Notes under the pieces: generated by a model | What the model was told of the DNA's origin: nothing | Databases searched by the model: none | The model's input: only the letters and a program-made list of their open reading frames with translations | Shown here: one piece after another, positions 6,801 to 6,918 of the stretch | How positions within the stretch are numbered: position 1 is the stretch's first letter | Layout of the letters: every line of letters begins with the position of its first letter | Position numbers and translations under genes: made by a program | Assembly (NCBI GenBank): GCA_002345965.1 | Contig: DDTF01000020.1 | Location: 1 to 6,918 of the forward strand | Length of the DNA: 6,918 nucleotides | Direction of reading: 5' to 3' | Source of the DNA: Flammeovirgaceae bacterium UBA2371 | Lineage (GTDB): Bacteria; Bacteroidota; Bacteroidia; Cytophagales; Cyclobacteriaceae

Positions 6801-6918
6801 CTTTACCGCCAATTTCTATAATCCGACCAAACCTTTCTTAGGTCAGTCGTTTGATACTTTATATTTTAATATCTCGGTCATCTGGTTTATGAGTTTATTA
6901 CTATACATAGCTTTATAC
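3892..6918 (+). CDS. TerB-like/ABCG-type fusion ABC transporter (ATPase plus permease), 3' partial
   Basis: The frame runs from ATG 3892 to the last base without a stop, giving 1009 residues. Residues 1-130 are TerB-like: two related helical segments, AKERITEDE (17-25) and ADGSISE (109-115), the second with the typical acidic motif. About 187-242 is beta-rich and resembles the last strands of an FHA domain. The ATPase (about 247-475) has Walker A GASGSGKS (284-291), Q-loop Gln331, signature ISGGQRKR (390-397), Walker B ILFVDE (410-415, catalytic Glu415) and switch His447 in IHQPSS, the ABCG pattern; its D-loop reads SGLSS instead of SGLDS. A linker carries CPEC (496-499). Membrane helices lie near 585-602, 625-643, 671-694, 703-722 and 729-751, with SAEEIFHDR after the second and SRWAFEAY (772-779) after the fifth; a loop of about 240 residues, probably extracytoplasmic, leads to a sixth helix from about 992, cut by the window. 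ATPase and permease are on one chain, so a homodimeric half-transporter is likely. Substrate unknown; ABCG-type export is inferred. Confidence 0.9.
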   Translation, partial: MSEELLKAIIQLFAIVAKERITEDERSNIKEFLGLHLNQELTRYYLNLFDDFCKSSNRTAEDTISADEDTKQFVDDWSQIMQISKKVNQALTMQQKAVLVIKIVELVYADGSISERQENLIFYIGEALKIPQKDLKAMRLFVVGQDLEELASKNIMVIDEGSDDFEYPGPRIMAKKLTGLIAILRLQDIETYFIKYLGISTLYLNSVPLKSRKIDVLPTGSTIRGNKIDTIYYSDIVSKFLVEEVENEVSFVAEHIFYHFKSGRAGLQNITISEKGGKLIGIMGASGSGKSTLLNVLNGSERPSSGRVLINGIDVHEDQKAIRGVVGFIPQDDLLMEDLTVFENLYYAARLCFGHYTKQEIAEVVERVLVSLGISETRDLKVGSPLQKTISGGQRKRLNIGLELLREPTILFVDEPTSGLSSRDSENIMDLLKELALRGKMIFVVIHQPSSDIFKMFDTLIILDVGGFQIYYGNPVESMTYFQEIVNAVNKTPGACPECGNINPEKVFSIIETRVVNEFGRFTHTRKISPGQWYQYFKQRIRIPKVEPSEDEIPTSLHLPNWFKQFSVFVKRDLFSKISNKQYLAINFTIAPILALFISYFVKYYDAIGVDNPQYTFFHNNNVPVYFFMSVVVALFVGLIVSAEEIFHDRKILKRERYLHLSKSGYLMSKVFILFSVSALQTISFIIVGNWILEIPLSEMRYWLILFSCSCFANILGLNISSAFDSAVTIYILIPILIIPQLLLSGVVISFDKFNPKVGTPNGIPLLGELMASRWAFEAYMVTQFKDNPYEKMFYELEKKKALSEYKRVYYIPSLESKLAFVLNHRSQWRDHSEDNPVKGTLALIQNELRHEVKKVGEENFPEIKKLEIGQFDSVTYQSTVKFVKTLKAYYQLRGNSATNEREALVASLTDTPEKLEVYNSTLMKYKNESVTQMVENSNSPVRILEWKGQLIQKIYPIYFEDHRPAHQLDFTANFYNPTKPFLGQSFDTLYFNISVIWFMSLLLYIALY

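Noticed and set aside
1..6918. Search for mobile elements, CRISPR repeats, tRNA or rRNA genes and a defence or conjugation system (suggested by the name TraB)
   Set aside because: No transposase, integrase, direct or terminal repeats, spacer array or structured RNA was seen. TraB/GumN is a family name unrelated here to the conjugation protein TraB.

Overview
The window looks like a chromosomal stretch from a member of the Bacteroidota, probably the Cytophagales/Flammeovirgaceae side. The basis is protein style and layout: a long Prc-type protease, a TraB/GumN protein whose signal peptide ends just before a Gln, and a very large TerB/ABCG fusion transporter of a kind I remember from Cytophagales genomes. 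Shine-Dalgarno sequences are weak and intergenic DNA is AT-rich. This assignment is inference from sequence style; no rRNA or marker gene is present.

Layout, left to right. (1) 2-718 (+): C-terminal part of a membrane protein whose start lies outside the window. It has one clear membrane segment, an acidic/linker region and a four-cysteine zinc ribbon, and resembles the tail of Bacteroidota TPM-domain (YgcG-like) proteins. (2) 791-2830 (+): a complete Prc/Tsp carboxy-terminal processing protease (S41A) with signal peptide, PDZ domain, Ser/Lys catalytic dyad and C-terminal helical domain. (3) 2831-3706 (-): a complete secreted TraB/GumN-family protein, convergent with prc; the two stop codons touch without a spacer base. 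(4) 3707-3891: an AT-rich divergent intergenic region. (5) 3892 to the window end (+): 1009 codons of an open frame with no stop, encoding a TerB-like domain, a small beta-rich (FHA-like) segment, a full ABCG-type ATPase, a CxxC-containing linker and a membrane domain with an unusually large loop before its last visible membrane helix. It reads through to the last base, so its 3' end is missing.

All four genes point to the cell envelope: a periplasmic protease, a secreted TraB/GumN protein, a membrane protein with a zinc ribbon and an exporter-type ABC protein. Nothing seen ties them into one pathway; the strand changes and the isolated divergent promoter region argue for at least three transcription units. 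No tRNA, rRNA, CRISPR array, insertion sequence or other mobile element was seen. Coding density is high and no stretch above 300 bases lacks a gene. The most unusual item is the multidomain ABC transporter; its family is probably widespread in Bacteroidota but, as far as I know, functionally uncharacterised.
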